A stretch of 64,000 nucleotides of DNA from NCBI RefSeq assembly GCF_900176075.1, contig NZ_FWWV01000046.1:62001-126000 (forward strand), given 5' to 3'. The stretch is from Pasteurella testudinis DSM 23072 (GTDB taxonomy: Bacteria; Pseudomonadota; Gammaproteobacteria; Enterobacterales; Pasteurellaceae). This document shows positions 1-10,856 of the stretch, one piece after another. Both the position numbers and the translations under genes were made by a program. Under the pieces are notes generated by a model that saw nothing but the letters and a program-made list of their open reading frames with translations, was not told the DNA's origin and ran no database searches. Every line of letters starts with the position of its first letter. Positions within the stretch are counted from its first letter, which is position 1.

Positions 1-22
1 TCGTCGAACGGGGACAGCGTTG

Positions 23-925
23 ATGCCTTCTCCGTTGTACGGCTATTTGGGGCTGCTGTTTGCCGCGCTGTTCTGGGGCGGTAATTTTATGTTCGGCAAA
101 ATCATCAGCGCCGATATTCCGCCGATCATATTAAACTTCAGCCGCTGGTTTCCGGCGGCAATTATTCTGTTATTGCTGTTTCACCGCCGTTTAAAACCCT
201 CTCTGGGGTTAATCCGCCGTTATTGGCTGCTGCTGACCGCACTTGGGATTTTGGGGATTATTTTCTTTCCGGTATTTTTATATCAAGGTCTGCTGACCAC
301 CACCGCCCTGAACGCCAGCATCTATCTGGCTGCCGTGCCGATGGCGACGTTGCTGATTAACCATCTGATTTTTCGCGATCCGATTCAACCGCGAATGTTG
401 TTCGGCGCAATGTTGAGCTTTGTCGGCGTACTTTACCTGTTGATTCAAGGTGATCCGTCCAATATTTTGCATGTAAATATTAACAACGGCGATATTTGGG
501 CAATCGGATCGGCGCTCAGTTGGGCAGTGTATTGCTCAATCGTCCGCCTGAAACCGTCGCAACTGCCCAACAGCGTTTTTGTGACAGCGCTGGTCGCTAT
601 CGGCGTGCTGCTGTTCACACCGGTTTATCTGTATGCGGTTATACAGGGCGAAAGTGCGGTTTATGCCGAATTAAGCGCAAATCAATGGTGGATTGTGCTG
701 TATCTGATTGTTTTTCCGTCAATTTTATCGTATGTATTTTGGAATTACGGCATCGGCGTGGTCGGCTCGGCAAAAGGCGCAAGTTTTACCAACGCCGTAC
801 CGCTCTTTGCCGCGCTGCTCAGTATTCTTATACTGCGCGAACCGATCCATGTTTACCATTTGATCAGTAGCATTCTGATTATCAGCGGCTTGGTGTTGTG
901 TAATCGAAAAGTGCGGTCATCTTAA
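23..925 (+). CDS. DMT-superfamily (EamA) transporter
   Basis: A roughly 300-residue protein made of about ten hydrophobic segments, in the two-repeat layout of EamA/RhaT-type drug/metabolite transporters. The first repeat begins with the typical 'LFAALFWGGNFMFGK' and the second repeat (from about residue 160) with 'AIGSALSWAVYCSIVR'. Such proteins sit in the inner membrane and usually export small metabolites or amino acids; the substrate cannot be told from sequence. I start at the ATG at 23, three bases after a TTG, with a GGGGA stretch about 10 bases upstream. Its 3' end overlaps the convergent antitoxin gene by 9 bp, and an uptake sequence (909–917) lies at that junction. Confidence 0.85.
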   Translation: MPSPLYGYLGLLFAALFWGGNFMFGKIISADIPPIILNFSRWFPAAIILLLLFHRRLKPSLGLIRRYWLLLTALGILGIIFFPVFLYQGLLTTTALNASIYLAAVPMATLLINHLIFRDPIQPRMLFGAMLSFVGVLYLLIQGDPSNILHVNINNGDIWAIGSALSWAVYCSIVRLKPSQLPNSVFVTALVAIGVLLFTPVYLYAVIQGESAVYAELSANQWWIVLYLIVFPSILSYVFWNYGIGVVGSAKGASFTNAVPLFAALLSILILREPIHVYHLISSILIISGLVLCNRKVRSS

Positions 926-1201
926 CGGCACAATCGCGATCGTTTTTCCTAACGGCGCAAGAAGTTTCAATAATGTACTGAGTTGCGGATTTGACGTACC
1001 TTTTTCGATTCTTGCAATCACCGGCTGTTTAACCCCGCTTAGCGCTTCCAATTTCTTTTGTGAAACGCCTAATGCTTGTCTGGCATTGATTAATTCGCTG
1101 ATCAATGCCACTCTGAGATCACTTTCTCTGATTTCTTCCGCACTAAAAATATCTTTTTCAAAACCATTCCAGTTTGAACCGATTGGAGAGATTTTACGCA
1201 T
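917..1201 (-). CDS. HigA-type XRE antitoxin
   Basis: A 94-residue protein with a C-terminal helix-turn-helix of the XRE/Cro type: 'LGVSQKKLEALSGVKQPVIA' then 'RIEKGTSNPQLSTLLKLL'. This is the layout of antitoxins that pair with RelE/HigB (Gp49-like) toxins. They neutralise the toxin and repress their own operon by DNA binding. Directly upstream on the same strand is the decayed toxin gene, whose ancestral stop overlaps this start by 8 bp, the usual toxin-first higBA arrangement. The antitoxin frame is intact, so it may persist as an orphan regulator. The 3' end overlaps the convergent exporter gene. Confidence 0.8.
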   Translation of the reverse strand: MRKISPIGSNWNGFEKDIFSAEEIRESDLRVALISELINARQALGVSQKKLEALSGVKQPVIARIEKGTSNPQLSTLLKLLAPLGKTIAIVPLR

Positions 1202-1554
1202 TATTTTTTCCTCTTTTGATCATATCCATTAGATTTTTCTTTGCCCAATCAATATGCTTTCTTGGCGTTTTGCGCGTCATTTTCATAAATTAGTGCAATA
1301 AAACAAAACTGCCATTGCTATATCCGGCAAATAATATTCGCTCTCAGCGGTCTTATTTCCCATATTTCCCCTTCTAAGTGTTTGATATAAGGTTCACCGG
1401 CAGTGGTACCGTGCAAACTGAGCACTTTAATATAATCACGAATCTTATTTAATTTAATGCGGCTATCTTTATCATTATTCTTTGATAATTCAATAAGATA
1501 TAACTTGACAGGCTCTTTTCCGTTTTTATCCCGATAAAATACAATATCAAACAT
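1194..1554 (-). pseudogene. Broken HigB/RelE-type toxin (Gp49 family)
   Basis: The readable 5' part, starting '[20 protein letters not shown]', matches the opening of Gp49-like/HigB toxins, mRNA-cleaving partners of XRE antitoxins. After '[12 protein letters not shown]' the frame is lost around 1331–1336 and runs into a TAG at 1318. Shifting the frame by one base restores the family's C-terminus ('[13 protein letters not shown]', then 'FMKMTRKTPRKHIDWAKKNL'), interrupted by a TAA at 1290–1292 where the family often has an aromatic residue. The restored frame would stop at 1194, eight bases inside the antitoxin gene. With one extra base removed, the full length would be 119 residues, normal for the family. 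Two independent lesions argue for a true pseudogene rather than one sequencing error. Confidence 0.8.
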
Positions 1555-1737
1555 AGCGCTTCCTACCAATCAACGATAGCATACAGAAGGTAGGCAATCA
1601 ATAACTTTTAAGTTATTAATCTCTTCTGTAGATCCATGATAAAAATGATAACGGAAGAAAAAAGCAAAACGAAAGATCAGCATAAAATATTGCGATCCGC
1701 CGCGAAAAACAGCGATGAAATACGCTAAAAAGTGCGG

Positions 1738-2460
1738 TCACGCCAAGAATAACAACTGTTGCAAATCCGTCAGTTCTAGCGTCGGCAGGTTGCGGCTTTC
1801 GGCGTGGCGACGGATCGGTTCGGCGTTGAGATTCAGCCAGACCGCCTGACAGCCGGCCTGTATCGCACCCTGCACATCGGTGTGCAGGTTGTCGCCAATG
1901 TGTAAAATTTGGTGCGGCTGCACTTGGAAATGTTGCATGGTTTGCGCAAACAAATCAAAGTGCGGTTTTGCCCTGCCGTGTTCGCCGCCGCGCAGACATA
2001 AACTGAATTGGCTCAAACCGATTCTGTGCGGTTCGACATTGCCGTTGGTGATCGCGACCAGCGGATAGCGTTGTGCCAATTGATTTAAGATCGCAATGCT
2101 CTGTGGCGGCATGCTAATTTGATGGCGCCAATGCACGAAATCTGCCATTACCTGCGAAATAATCGTATCAATTTTATCGACTGAAACCGCACTTTGCGTT
2201 AATAAACGTTCAAGTGCAACCCTCCGCCAACGCACTACATCTTCGCTCAACAGCGGCTCGGCTGCCGCCACCGCACTTTTCACCTCCCGCTAAATTTCGC
2301 TTAAGTACGGTAAGGTTAACTGCGCTAAATTCGCCGCACGTTGCAACGCCGCCAAAAACTGCTTTTCCGCCTCCATAATCACGGATCGGTTGTCATATAA
2401 GGTATCGTCCAGATCAAAACTGATGATTTTGAACGGTTGTAATTGGCGGTAAAAACGCAT
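1738..2460 (-). pseudogene. yigB: YigB-like HAD phosphatase, amber-interrupted
   Basis: Read from the ATG at 2460, the frame gives 'MRFYRQLQPFKIISFDLDDT', with the HAD motif I DxDxT, and 'LYDNRSVI' after it. It meets an in-frame TAG at 2290–2292 (codon 57), then continues open to 1738 with later HAD motifs ('VAITNGN' and 'ILHIGDNLHTDVQGA'). The full 240-residue length equals that of YigB, a FAD/FMN-related and ribitylaminouracil phosphatase in E. coli. Downstream of the stop a GTG at 2283 could restart translation, but the product would lack the catalytic aspartates. It may be a pseudogene, an amber-suppressed gene or a sequence error; the frame is otherwise clean. Confidence 0.75.
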
Positions 2461-2629
2461 AATCAATCCTAAAAAATGAATAAGGGGAATATTATGCCAT
2501 TAATTCGCAAAGTGCGGTTTAAAAAAACAATATTTCAATATTGCGATCCGGATTGAAAGAAAAACCAACGTTAAAAGACGGCTGGAAGAAAAGCGGTAAG
2601 CTGAAATTTCTCATTTTGGGCAATAGGCT

Positions 2630-2770
2630 ATGGCAATAATATATTGTCATTATGTATCCTATAGATCACAATCAACGGGCGAAAGCAAACCACGTTTTGA
2701 AACCATCAATAAAATAGCCGCAGCTTTGGGTTTAAGCGTGGCTTTTATCCCAAAATCTGCGGCTGTTTGA
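2630..2770 (+). pseudogene. C-terminal scrap of an XRE antitoxin
   Basis: An open frame of 46 codons from an ATG at 2630. Its last 33 codons read 'GESKPRFETINKIAAALGLS' followed by 'VAFIPKSAAV' and a stop. That is the tail of a HigA/XRE-type antitoxin: the end of the helix-turn-helix ('RxExGESKPRFETI') and the short final strand. The helix-turn-helix core expected upstream is missing, so this looks like the end of a deleted toxin–antitoxin locus. The first 13 codons match nothing I know. It is a different sequence from the intact antitoxin at 917–1201. Confidence 0.5.
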
Positions 2771-2777
2771 CTAAAAT

Positions 2778-2796
2778 CCCTGATATTACTTCAGGG
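2778..2796 (-). terminator. Possible weak terminator after aspA
   Basis: The arms CCCTGA and TCAGGG flank a 7-base loop about 20 bp past the aspA stop. On the minus strand the stem is followed by ATTTTAG, a poor T-tract, so this is only a candidate. Confidence 0.35.
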
Positions 2797-2816
2797 AAGT
2801 ATCTGATGTATAAAAC

Positions 2817-4238
2817 CTATTCCTCAATCGCTTTTGCTTTATATTGCGGATTCATCAGGTTTTCCGGCGACAGGATATCGTCCAGTTGCTCTTCGGTCAG
2901 CAAGCCTTTTTCCAACACCACGTCTTTCACGCTTCTGCCGGTGGTGGCACAGATTTTCCCGATCAAATCACCGTTGTGATGGCCGATAAACGGATTCAGG
3001 TAAGTGATAATCCCAATGGAATTAAACACATAATTTTCGCAAACCGCTTTATTCACGGTAATGCCGTCCACGCATTTGTCGCGCAAATTGACACAGGCGT
3101 TGCTGAGCAATGAAATGGTTTCGAACATCGCCTGCCCGATCACCGGCTCCATCACGTTCAATTGCAACTGCCCTGCTTCGGCAGCAAAGGTCACTGCAAT
3201 ATCGTTACCGAACACTTTAAAGCAGACTTGGTTAACCACTTCCGGAATCACCGGATTGACTTTTGCCGGCATAATCGAAGAACCGGCTTGCAGTTCCGGC
3301 AAATTGATTTCATTCAAGCCGGCACGCGGGCCTGATGAAAGCAAACGTAAGTCATTGCACACTTTGGATAATTTCACCGCCGTGCGTTTCAAAGCGCCGT
3401 GTACCATCACATAAGCACCGCAGTCGGAAGTCGCTTCAATCAGGTTTTTCGATGACGTGCAATTCAAACCGCTGACTTCCGCCAAATAGCGGGTTGCCAG
3501 TGCAGAATAGCCGCTTGGCGTATTTACGCCGGTGCCAATTGCGGTCGCGCCCAAATTGACTTCCAATAACAGTTTGGCAGCATGGGCGACATTCAAGATT
3601 TCCTCTTCAACCAACACCGCAAAGGCTTGAAATTCCTGACCGACGCTCATTGGCACGGCATCTTGCAACTGGGTGCGCCCCATTTTTAGTATGCCGGAAA
3701 ATTCCTCGGCTTTTTGTTCAAAGCCTTTTCTCAGGTAATGCAATTTTTCAACCAGTTTCATCAAGCTGTTATAGACCGCAATGCGGAAACCGCTCGGATA
3801 AGCATCGTTAGTGGATTGGCTGGCGTTGACATGATCCATCGGATCCAGATATTGATATTCGCCTTTTTGATGTCCCATCAATTCCAGTGCCAGATTCGCA
3901 ATCACTTCGTTGGTATTCATGTTGACCGACGTACCTGCGCCGCCTTGAAACACATCGGACGGGAATTGATCCAAGCAACGATCTTTCTCCAATACTTCGT
4001 CACAAGCCGCAACAATCGCATTGGCGATTTTTTTCGGAATGACTTTCAATTCACTGTTTGCCAGCGCCGCCGCTTTCTTCACCATCACCATGCCGCGCAC
4101 AAATTCCGGAATATCGGAAATCACCGCATTGGAAATATTGAAATTTTCTACCGCTCTTAAGGTATGGATTCCCCAATAAACCTCGGCAGGCACTTCTCTT
4201 TCACCTAATAAATCTTTTTCTATTCTTACTGCTGTCAT
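2817..4238 (-). CDS. aspA: Aspartate ammonia-lyase
   Basis: AspA reversibly splits L-aspartate into fumarate and ammonia in the cytoplasm, feeding fumarate respiration. The 473-residue length is normal. The fumarase/aspartase signature '[15 protein letters not shown]' lies near residue 320, with conserved '[15 protein letters not shown]' and '[17 protein letters not shown]' blocks before it. The start at 4238 has a strong AGAGGAG ribosome site. The neighbours fxsA and groESL follow the E. coli order. A C4-dicarboxylate transporter of the Dcu family at 34.2 kb is the likely functional partner, importing aspartate and exporting succinate. Confidence 0.96.
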   Translation of the reverse strand: MTAVRIEKDLLGEREVPAEVYWGIHTLRAVENFNISNAVISDIPEFVRGMVMVKKAAALANSELKVIPKKIANAIVAACDEVLEKDRCLDQFPSDVFQGGAGTSVNMNTNEVIANLALELMGHQKGEYQYLDPMDHVNASQSTNDAYPSGFRIAVYNSLMKLVEKLHYLRKGFEQKAEEFSGILKMGRTQLQDAVPMSVGQEFQAFAVLVEEEILNVAHAAKLLLEVNLGATAIGTGVNTPSGYSALATRYLAEVSGLNCTSSKNLIEATSDCGAYVMVHGALKRTAVKLSKVCNDLRLLSSGPRAGLNEINLPELQAGSSIMPAKVNPVIPEVVNQVCFKVFGNDIAVTFAAEAGQLQLNVMEPVIGQAMFETISLLSNACVNLRDKCVDGITVNKAVCENYVFNSIGIITYLNPFIGHHNGDLIGKICATTGRSVKDVVLEKGLLTEEQLDDILSPENLMNPQYKAKAIEE

Positions 4239-4513
4239 TTGTTGGCTCCTCTGTTTTTGGGACGGTTGATCCCGATTACACTATAGGGTGCGTAATAGGG
4301 TTTCGTGCGCTTAACACTTTATGGGTACTATTCTAGTCCTTTAAAAATTTTGATCATCGGATATAAATTCATTATATCCATTACTTTTTCTAATCCGAAT
4401 CCGCACTCGATTCGCAGCGATAGCAAGCAAAAATGTTATTCCGCTACGGCTTGAAAAGTGCGGTTTTATCCACAATATAATGCCTTATCTGCTTTTCAGG
4501 TTTGAGGTAAAAA

Positions 4514-4972
4514 ATGCCGTTACTGATTCTACTGATCATGGGTTTATACGTTTATTTGGAATTATCGCTACTCGTCGCCATCGGCGGCGCTATCGGCGTT
4601 TTCCCTTTGATTTTATTATTGATTTTCTCAAGTGCGGTTGGGCTTTGGATTATCCGCCTGCGCGGTTGGTACACCATGCTGCGCTTGCAACAGCAATTGC
4701 GGCAAGGAGAGATTCCGTCGCAAAGCCTGATGCAAACCGCACTTTGGTTGCTCGCCGGCGTGCTATTCCTGATCCCCGGATTTTTAAGCGATCTGCTCGC
4801 ACTGATCTTACTTCTGCCGATCAGCGCCCGCCTGTTAGAAAAATATTTTGTCGGCAAAGTGCGGTCATTCACCTTTTTCAGCGGCAATTACCGCCAAGAT
4901 AAACACGATGACGGCACGGTTTACGAAGCCGAATATGAGAAAAAAGTCGATGAAGATAAACGCTTGCGTTAA
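4514..4972 (+). CDS. fxsA: FxsA family membrane protein
   Basis: A 152-residue inner-membrane protein with an N-terminal pair of hydrophobic segments (about residues 1–50) and another pair near residues 75–110, then a charged cytoplasmic tail rich in D, E and K. The motif 'LWIIRLRGWYTMLRLQQQL' and the loop 'LLAGVLFLIPGFLSDLLALI' are typical of the FxsA/YtzA family. In E. coli FxsA modulates exclusion of phage T7 by F-bearing cells; its normal role is unclear. It sits between aspA and groES as in E. coli. An uptake sequence overlaps the coding region near 4857. Confidence 0.9.
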   Translation: MPLLILLIMGLYVYLELSLLVAIGGAIGVFPLILLLIFSSAVGLWIIRLRGWYTMLRLQQQLRQGEIPSQSLMQTALWLLAGVLFLIPGFLSDLLALILLLPISARLLEKYFVGKVRSFTFFSGNYRQDKHDDGTVYEAEYEKKVDEDKRLR

Positions 4973-4988
4973 AAATTTTATTTTTGCC

Positions 4989-5017
4989 CTTGAAAGCCGT
5001 AAGTCTTGACCATATAA
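4989..5017 (+). promoter_or_regulatory. Heat-shock (sigma-32-like) promoter of groESL
   Basis: CTTGAAA at 4989–4995 and CCATATAA at 5010–5017 are separated by 14 bases, close to the sigma-32 pattern CTTGAAA–spacer–CCCCAT. The site lies about 90 bp before the groES start, in the fxsA–groES gap. The -10 half is imperfect. Confidence 0.6.
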
Positions 5018-5108
5018 AGACTTCACAAATTAATAACCGCACTTGCGGTATTTTTACTGTATAGTGCCTAACGACAATGCAATCAATCTTTAATAGGAGA
5101 AAAATGAG

Positions 5109-5399
5109 ATGAATATTCGTCCATTACACGACCGTGTGATTATCAAACGTGAAGAAGTTGAAACCCGTTCGGCAGGCGGAATCGTATTAACCGGCTCGGC
5201 TGCGACCAAATCGACCCGCGCTAAAGTATTGGCTGTCGGCAAAGGCCGTATTTTGGAAAACGGTACGGTGCAGCCGTTAGACGTAAAAGTCGGCGACACC
5301 GTGATTTTTAACGAAGGTTACGGCGTGAAAAACGAAAAAATCGACGGGGAAGAAGTGTTGATCATCTCTGAAAACGATATTTTGGCAATCGTTGAATAA
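5109..5399 (+). CDS. groES: Co-chaperonin GroES
   Basis: A 96-residue protein beginning '[20 protein letters not shown]', with the mobile loop '[15 protein letters not shown]' that contacts GroEL. It forms the heptameric lid of the GroEL folding chamber in the cytoplasm. It is followed after 47 bp by groEL and shares the heat-shock promoter upstream. An AGGAG ribosome site is present at 5096–5100. Confidence 0.98.
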   Translation: MNIRPLHDRVIIKREEVETRSAGGIVLTGSAATKSTRAKVLAVGKGRILENGTVQPLDVKVGDTVIFNEGYGVKNEKIDGEEVLIISENDILAIVE

Positions 5400-5419
5400 T
5401 CACTCTTATTTTACCATAA

Positions 5420-7087
<1,668 letters not shown>

Positions 7088-7110
7088 CCGCACTTTCACT
7101 GATATAATTA

Positions 7111-7145
7111 AACCCGATAGCTTATAAGTTATCGGGTTTTTCTTT
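7111..7145 (+). terminator. groEL terminator
   Basis: AACCCGATA (7111–7119) and TATCGGGTT (7130–7138) form a stem around a short loop, followed by TTTCTTT. It lies 24 bp past the groEL stop. As the stem begins with AA it may also serve the convergent mrcA gene. Confidence 0.85.
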
Positions 7146-7220
7146 ATTCCGCATTCAACGGCATAGGCATATCGCCAAGCAATCGCATTCTTGTTGGACG
7201 ATAGCGGTTTTTACAAACCG

Positions 7221-9791
7221 CTAGAATAACTCCTCGACTCTCGGTCCGCTGCCATCGCCCGGGTTGACCATGATTTGATAGCCTTGTTCACGAATATAAC
7301 GCCGTGTCGGTTCAGTGCCTTTGATAAAATATTCAACCCTGCCGTTACTGCTTAACAAACCGCTGGATTTATCAATCCGTTTTTCAACAATATTCGGTGG
7401 CAATGGGTCTTCACGTTCCGGCTTGTTTTCCAAGGCTTTTTTCATGTATTCCTGCCAAGCAGGCATAGCAGTGGTCGCTCCGGCTTCGCCGCGTCCCAGC
7501 TCATATTTGTTATCGTCGAAACCGACATAAACCGCCGTGGCAAAATGTGCGCCGTAACCGGCGTACCACGCCACTTTCGAGTTATTGGTAGTACCGGTTT
7601 TTCCGCCTAAATCACTACGTTTAATTTCATTCGCCATTCGCCAACCTGTGCCTCTCCAACTGCTGCCCGCTTCGCCGTAAACACCTGATTGCAGTGCGCT
7701 ACGGATTAAAAAAGCCAACTCAGCGCTGATCACGCGCGGCGCATACTGTTTCTCTTGCGTTTGTGTCATGGATTGAGCCAACAATTGGGGACCGTCCTGC
7801 AATTGGCTGTTGGCAATTTGCAACTCCGGAATGTCCGGCACGGTTTCCGGCTGTTGATCGGGATCACCGTCACTGTTTTGCCCGTTAGCCGCTTCCGCAT
7901 TTCCAAGCTGTTCATTTTCAATCGATCGATCCAGCAGTTCTAATTTCTGCTGTTCGCCATAAACCACCGGAATATCATTACAGGTAAAACACGCCAATTT
8001 CGGGTTGGCAAGATAGATTTCCTTGCCCTCATTATCCAAAATCTTTTCGATAATATAAGGATCGATCAGGAAACCGCCGTTATCAAATACCGCATAGCCG
8101 CGCGCCATTTCCAACGGCGTAAACGAAGCCGCTCCCAATGCAAGCGCTTCCGTCGCCTGATATTGATCACGCTTGAAACCGAAGCGCGGTAGGAAATCGG
8201 CGACATAATCGATACCGACCATTTGCACCGCCCGCACCATCATCACGTTTTTTGATTGTGCCAAGCCCTGACGCAGCCGCAACTGCCCGTCATAACGATT
8301 GGGCGAATTTTTCGGCGACCACGGTTTTTGTCCCGGAATTCGAATCGTAATCGGGTTGTCATTCAAAATAGTCGCCAAACTTAGCCCTTTATCCATTGCC
8401 GCCGCATAAATAAACGGTTTAATCGAAGAACCGACTTGCACCATAGACTGGGTGGCACGGTTAAATTTACTCTGCCCGAAGCTGAAACCGCCGACAATCG
8501 CTTCAATCGCACCGTTATCGCTGTTAAGCGAAACCAGCGCCGAGTTTGCCAACGGCAGCTGTCCGAGCACCCACTCTTGTTTGCTGTTCTGGCGAATCCA
8601 AATCTGCTCGCCCACTTTCACCCGCAAATTCGATGCGGTCGCGCCTGCCCACTTCATGGCGGACAACGGCAACTGCATACGCTCGCCGGACGCCAACAAC
8701 AATTCCGCCCCATTACGATCGGTCGCCATCACCGCCGCCGGAACCAACGGTTCACTGTTGGGTAATTTCTTCAGAAAACCGATAATCCGTCCCTGCTCCC
8801 AAGTATCTTCACCGTTTTTCCATAACGGCGCACCGCCGCGATAGCCGTGACGCATATCATAATTAATCAAATTGTTGCGCAGTGCAATTTGCGCATTCAG
8901 CTGATCGCTGGAATCGACCGTGGTGTAAACTTTATACCCTTTGGTATACGCATTCTCTTCTCCATACAGTTTCACCATTTCCTGCCGCACCATTTCGGTG
9001 ACGTAATCCGCGTGGAAATCCAGCTGACTGCCGTGATAGCTGGCGACCAAGGGTTCGTTGCGCGCCTGATCATACTGTTGCTGCGAAATATAATTTTCCG
9101 CCAGCATGCGCGACAACACAATATTGCGCCGCTCTGTCGCCCGTTGCAGCGAATACAGCGGATTCATAGTCGACGGTGCTTTCGGCAAACCGGCGATCAT
9201 CGCCATTTCGCTCAACGTGAGCTGATCCAGCTCCTTGCCAAAATAGGTTTTCGCCGCTGCCGCCACGCCGTAAGAGCGGTAGCCGAGATAAATTTTATTC
9301 AGATAGAGGCTTAAAATTTCATCCTTGCTGAGATTTTTTTCAATCTCAATCGCCAAAATCGCCTCTTTCACTTTCCGCACCAGTGTTTTTTCCGGCGTTA
9401 AAAAGAAGTTTCTCGCCAGCTGTTGCGTGATGGTACTCGCCCCTTGCGATGCGCCGCCGTCACTGATCGCCACTTTTAGCGCGCGCGCAATCCCAATCGG
9501 ATCCAAACCGTAATGTTCGTAAAAACGGCTGTCTTCGGTTGCCAGCACCGCATCAATCAACGGTTTGGGAATCTGCTGTAATGTCACCGGAATCCGCCGC
9601 TGTTCACCCACCTCGCCGATCAATTTGCCGTCGGCGGTATAAATTTGCATCGGTTGTTGCAGCTCGACATTACGCAACGTCGCCACATCCGGCAGATCCG
9701 ATTTGATATGAAAATAAGCTGCCGCCACCACAACGCAGCCTAAAATAACCAGCGTTAATAGGGTACTAAATATTAATTTTGCGATCTTCAC
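7221..9791 (-). CDS. mrcA: Penicillin-binding protein 1A
   Basis: A bifunctional peptidoglycan synthase of 856 residues. It has a short cytoplasmic start and one membrane anchor (about residues 5–27). A GT51 glycosyltransferase domain follows, with catalytic Glu86 in 'ATEDSRFYEHYG', then an OB-like insert (about 315–415). The transpeptidase domain has its active serine in 'VGSSIKPF' (S455, K458), an SKN motif and 'KTGTTN' near residue 740. It polymerises and cross-links glycan strands in the periplasm, chiefly during elongation. It is divergent from comA, as mrcA is from hofM in E. coli. Confidence 0.97.
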   Translation of the reverse strand: MKIAKLIFSTLLTLVILGCVVVAAAYFHIKSDLPDVATLRNVELQQPMQIYTADGKLIGEVGEQRRIPVTLQQIPKPLIDAVLATEDSRFYEHYGLDPIGIARALKVAISDGGASQGASTITQQLARNFFLTPEKTLVRKVKEAILAIEIEKNLSKDEILSLYLNKIYLGYRSYGVAAAAKTYFGKELDQLTLSEMAMIAGLPKAPSTMNPLYSLQRATERRNIVLSRMLAENYISQQQYDQARNEPLVASYHGSQLDFHADYVTEMVRQEMVKLYGEENAYTKGYKVYTTVDSSDQLNAQIALRNNLINYDMRHGYRGGAPLWKNGEDTWEQGRIIGFLKKLPNSEPLVPAAVMATDRNGAELLLASGERMQLPLSAMKWAGATASNLRVKVGEQIWIRQNSKQEWVLGQLPLANSALVSLNSDNGAIEAIVGGFSFGQSKFNRATQSMVQVGSSIKPFIYAAAMDKGLSLATILNDNPITIRIPGQKPWSPKNSPNRYDGQLRLRQGLAQSKNVMMVRAVQMVGIDYVADFLPRFGFKRDQYQATEALALGAASFTPLEMARGYAVFDNGGFLIDPYIIEKILDNEGKEIYLANPKLACFTCNDIPVVYGEQQKLELLDRSIENEQLGNAEAANGQNSDGDPDQQPETVPDIPELQIANSQLQDGPQLLAQSMTQTQEKQYAPRVISAELAFLIRSALQSGVYGEAGSSWRGTGWRMANEIKRSDLGGKTGTTNNSKVAWYAGYGAHFATAVYVGFDDNKYELGRGEAGATTAMPAWQEYMKKALENKPEREDPLPPNIVEKRIDKSSGLLSSNGRVEYFIKGTEPTRRYIREQGYQIMVNPGDGSGPRVEELF

Positions 9792-9825
9792 CGAAAATTT
9801 CTCTCTAAAAAGTCAATAATCAAAA

Positions 9826-9847
9826 ATTTTTACGTCACACTAGCGGC
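9826..9847 (+). promoter_or_regulatory. Weak candidate CRP-S (competence) site
   Basis: In the mrcA–comA gap, TTTTTACG followed about 12 bases later by AGCGG loosely resembles the Sxy-dependent CRP-S palindrome (TTTTGCGATC…GATCGCAAAA). Its distance from a possible -10 near 9884 would suit an activator site. The match is poor in the right half, so this is only a suggestion. Confidence 0.2.
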
Positions 9848-9962
9848 CGATAAGCACAATCAATCTGACAAAAAATAGCACATATTTACTTACAAAAACC
9901 AAATGCCGACAACGATACTATTTTACTCGCGCCATGGCAAATTTTGAGGATATTTTTCTACC

Positions 9963-10856
9963 ATGATGACATCGCTTTTTTACAACACAAAACACACTAT
10001 TGGGTTATATAAAAAACGGCAACAGATTGAAATTGCTTTTTTAAATGAGCAACAGAAACCTTGTTTTGAACAACTGCCCTGCGCACAACTATCACAACTG
10101 CCGATACTATTAAGACAACGATTTGCCGACAAAATCCGCAATCGACAGAAATTTTTTTACGTTTCCTGTCTGGAATCCCATTTATTATGGCAAAAGCACC
10201 TTCTGTTACCACACATTAAACAAGCGCACGAACTTTATCGCCAAGTGCGGTTGATCCTGCAACAGCAGCTGCCGATCGAGCCGCATCTGTTGCAATTTGA
10301 TTTTAACGCCACGCCACTGCAACATATCGGCAGCGCACGGCAAATCGATTATGTACAGATTTATGCCGCCAAAAAACAAAATGTGCAACAGCAATGCGAG
10401 CAGTTTCTGCCGTTGCGGTTGGACATACTGGATTTTCATGCCCATGCGCTGCTGCGCGCCTTTCATTATTGCAGCCAAATGCCGACGGACGAAGCCACCC
10501 TGTTTCTATACCAAGATGATCAGCAAAGCATTTTGTTGCAACAGCAGCGTGATAACCTGCTACAGATTTACCAAAAGCAGCAACCGCTGACCGCACTTTT
10601 ACAGCAATTTCAGCAACGGCAAAATTCCGCGATTCAAGATCAGAAACTGCACTGCTTGGTTTATGCTGACCCGACGGCGATCGAACAATTGCGCCGTGAC
10701 TGCCGACATCACATTACCGCACTTGATCCGCTGCAATATCCTTATTTTGCCGCATTAGGCTGCGCACTTTGGCAGAAAACTGTGCCAACCGCTCAACTAA
10801 AAGAAAAAACCTTAAGAGAAAACGAGGTGAAAAATGCCGCAACAAGCCTCAATTAA
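9963..10856 (+). CDS. comA: Competence pilus assembly protein ComA (PilM-like)
   Basis: First gene of the comABCDE operon, needed for DNA uptake. The 297-residue protein lacks a signal peptide or membrane segment. By position and size it is the counterpart of E. coli HofM and of PilM, the actin-like cytoplasmic protein that docks on PilN. Its sequence diverges strongly from PilM, and the call rests mainly on the operon. It is rich in Gln and Leu. It overlaps comB by 23 bp. Two ATGs (9963, 9966) are possible; GAGGA lies 12–16 bases upstream. Confidence 0.8.
   Translation: MMTSLFYNTKHTIGLYKKRQQIEIAFLNEQQKPCFEQLPCAQLSQLPILLRQRFADKIRNRQKFFYVSCLESHLLWQKHLLLPHIKQAHELYRQVRLILQQQLPIEPHLLQFDFNATPLQHIGSARQIDYVQIYAAKKQNVQQQCEQFLPLRLDILDFHAHALLRAFHYCSQMPTDEATLFLYQDDQQSILLQQQRDNLLQIYQKQQPLTALLQQFQQRQNSAIQDQKLHCLVYADPTAIEQLRRDCRHHITALDPLQYPYFAALGCALWQKTVPTAQLKEKTLRENEVKNAATSLN

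Larger units (their letters stand above)
2461..2816. other. Intergenic stretch with an antitoxin scrap
   Basis: This 356-bp gap has no intact gene. It holds an uptake sequence at 2510–2518, the antitoxin remnant at 2630–2770, and a small inverted repeat at 2778–2796 close to the end of aspA. The part between about 2530 and 2630 shows nothing I recognise. Confidence 0.6.

Noticed and set aside
2546-2625. A short frame ending in RIERKTNVKRRLEEKR as a toxin remnant
   Set aside because: It matches no family I know, and charged short frames arise easily in this composition.
9921-9942. TTTTACTCGC…GGCAAA before comA as a CRP-S site
   Set aside because: The right half fits, but the site lies about 20 bp before the start codon, too close for an activator, and the left half is poor.
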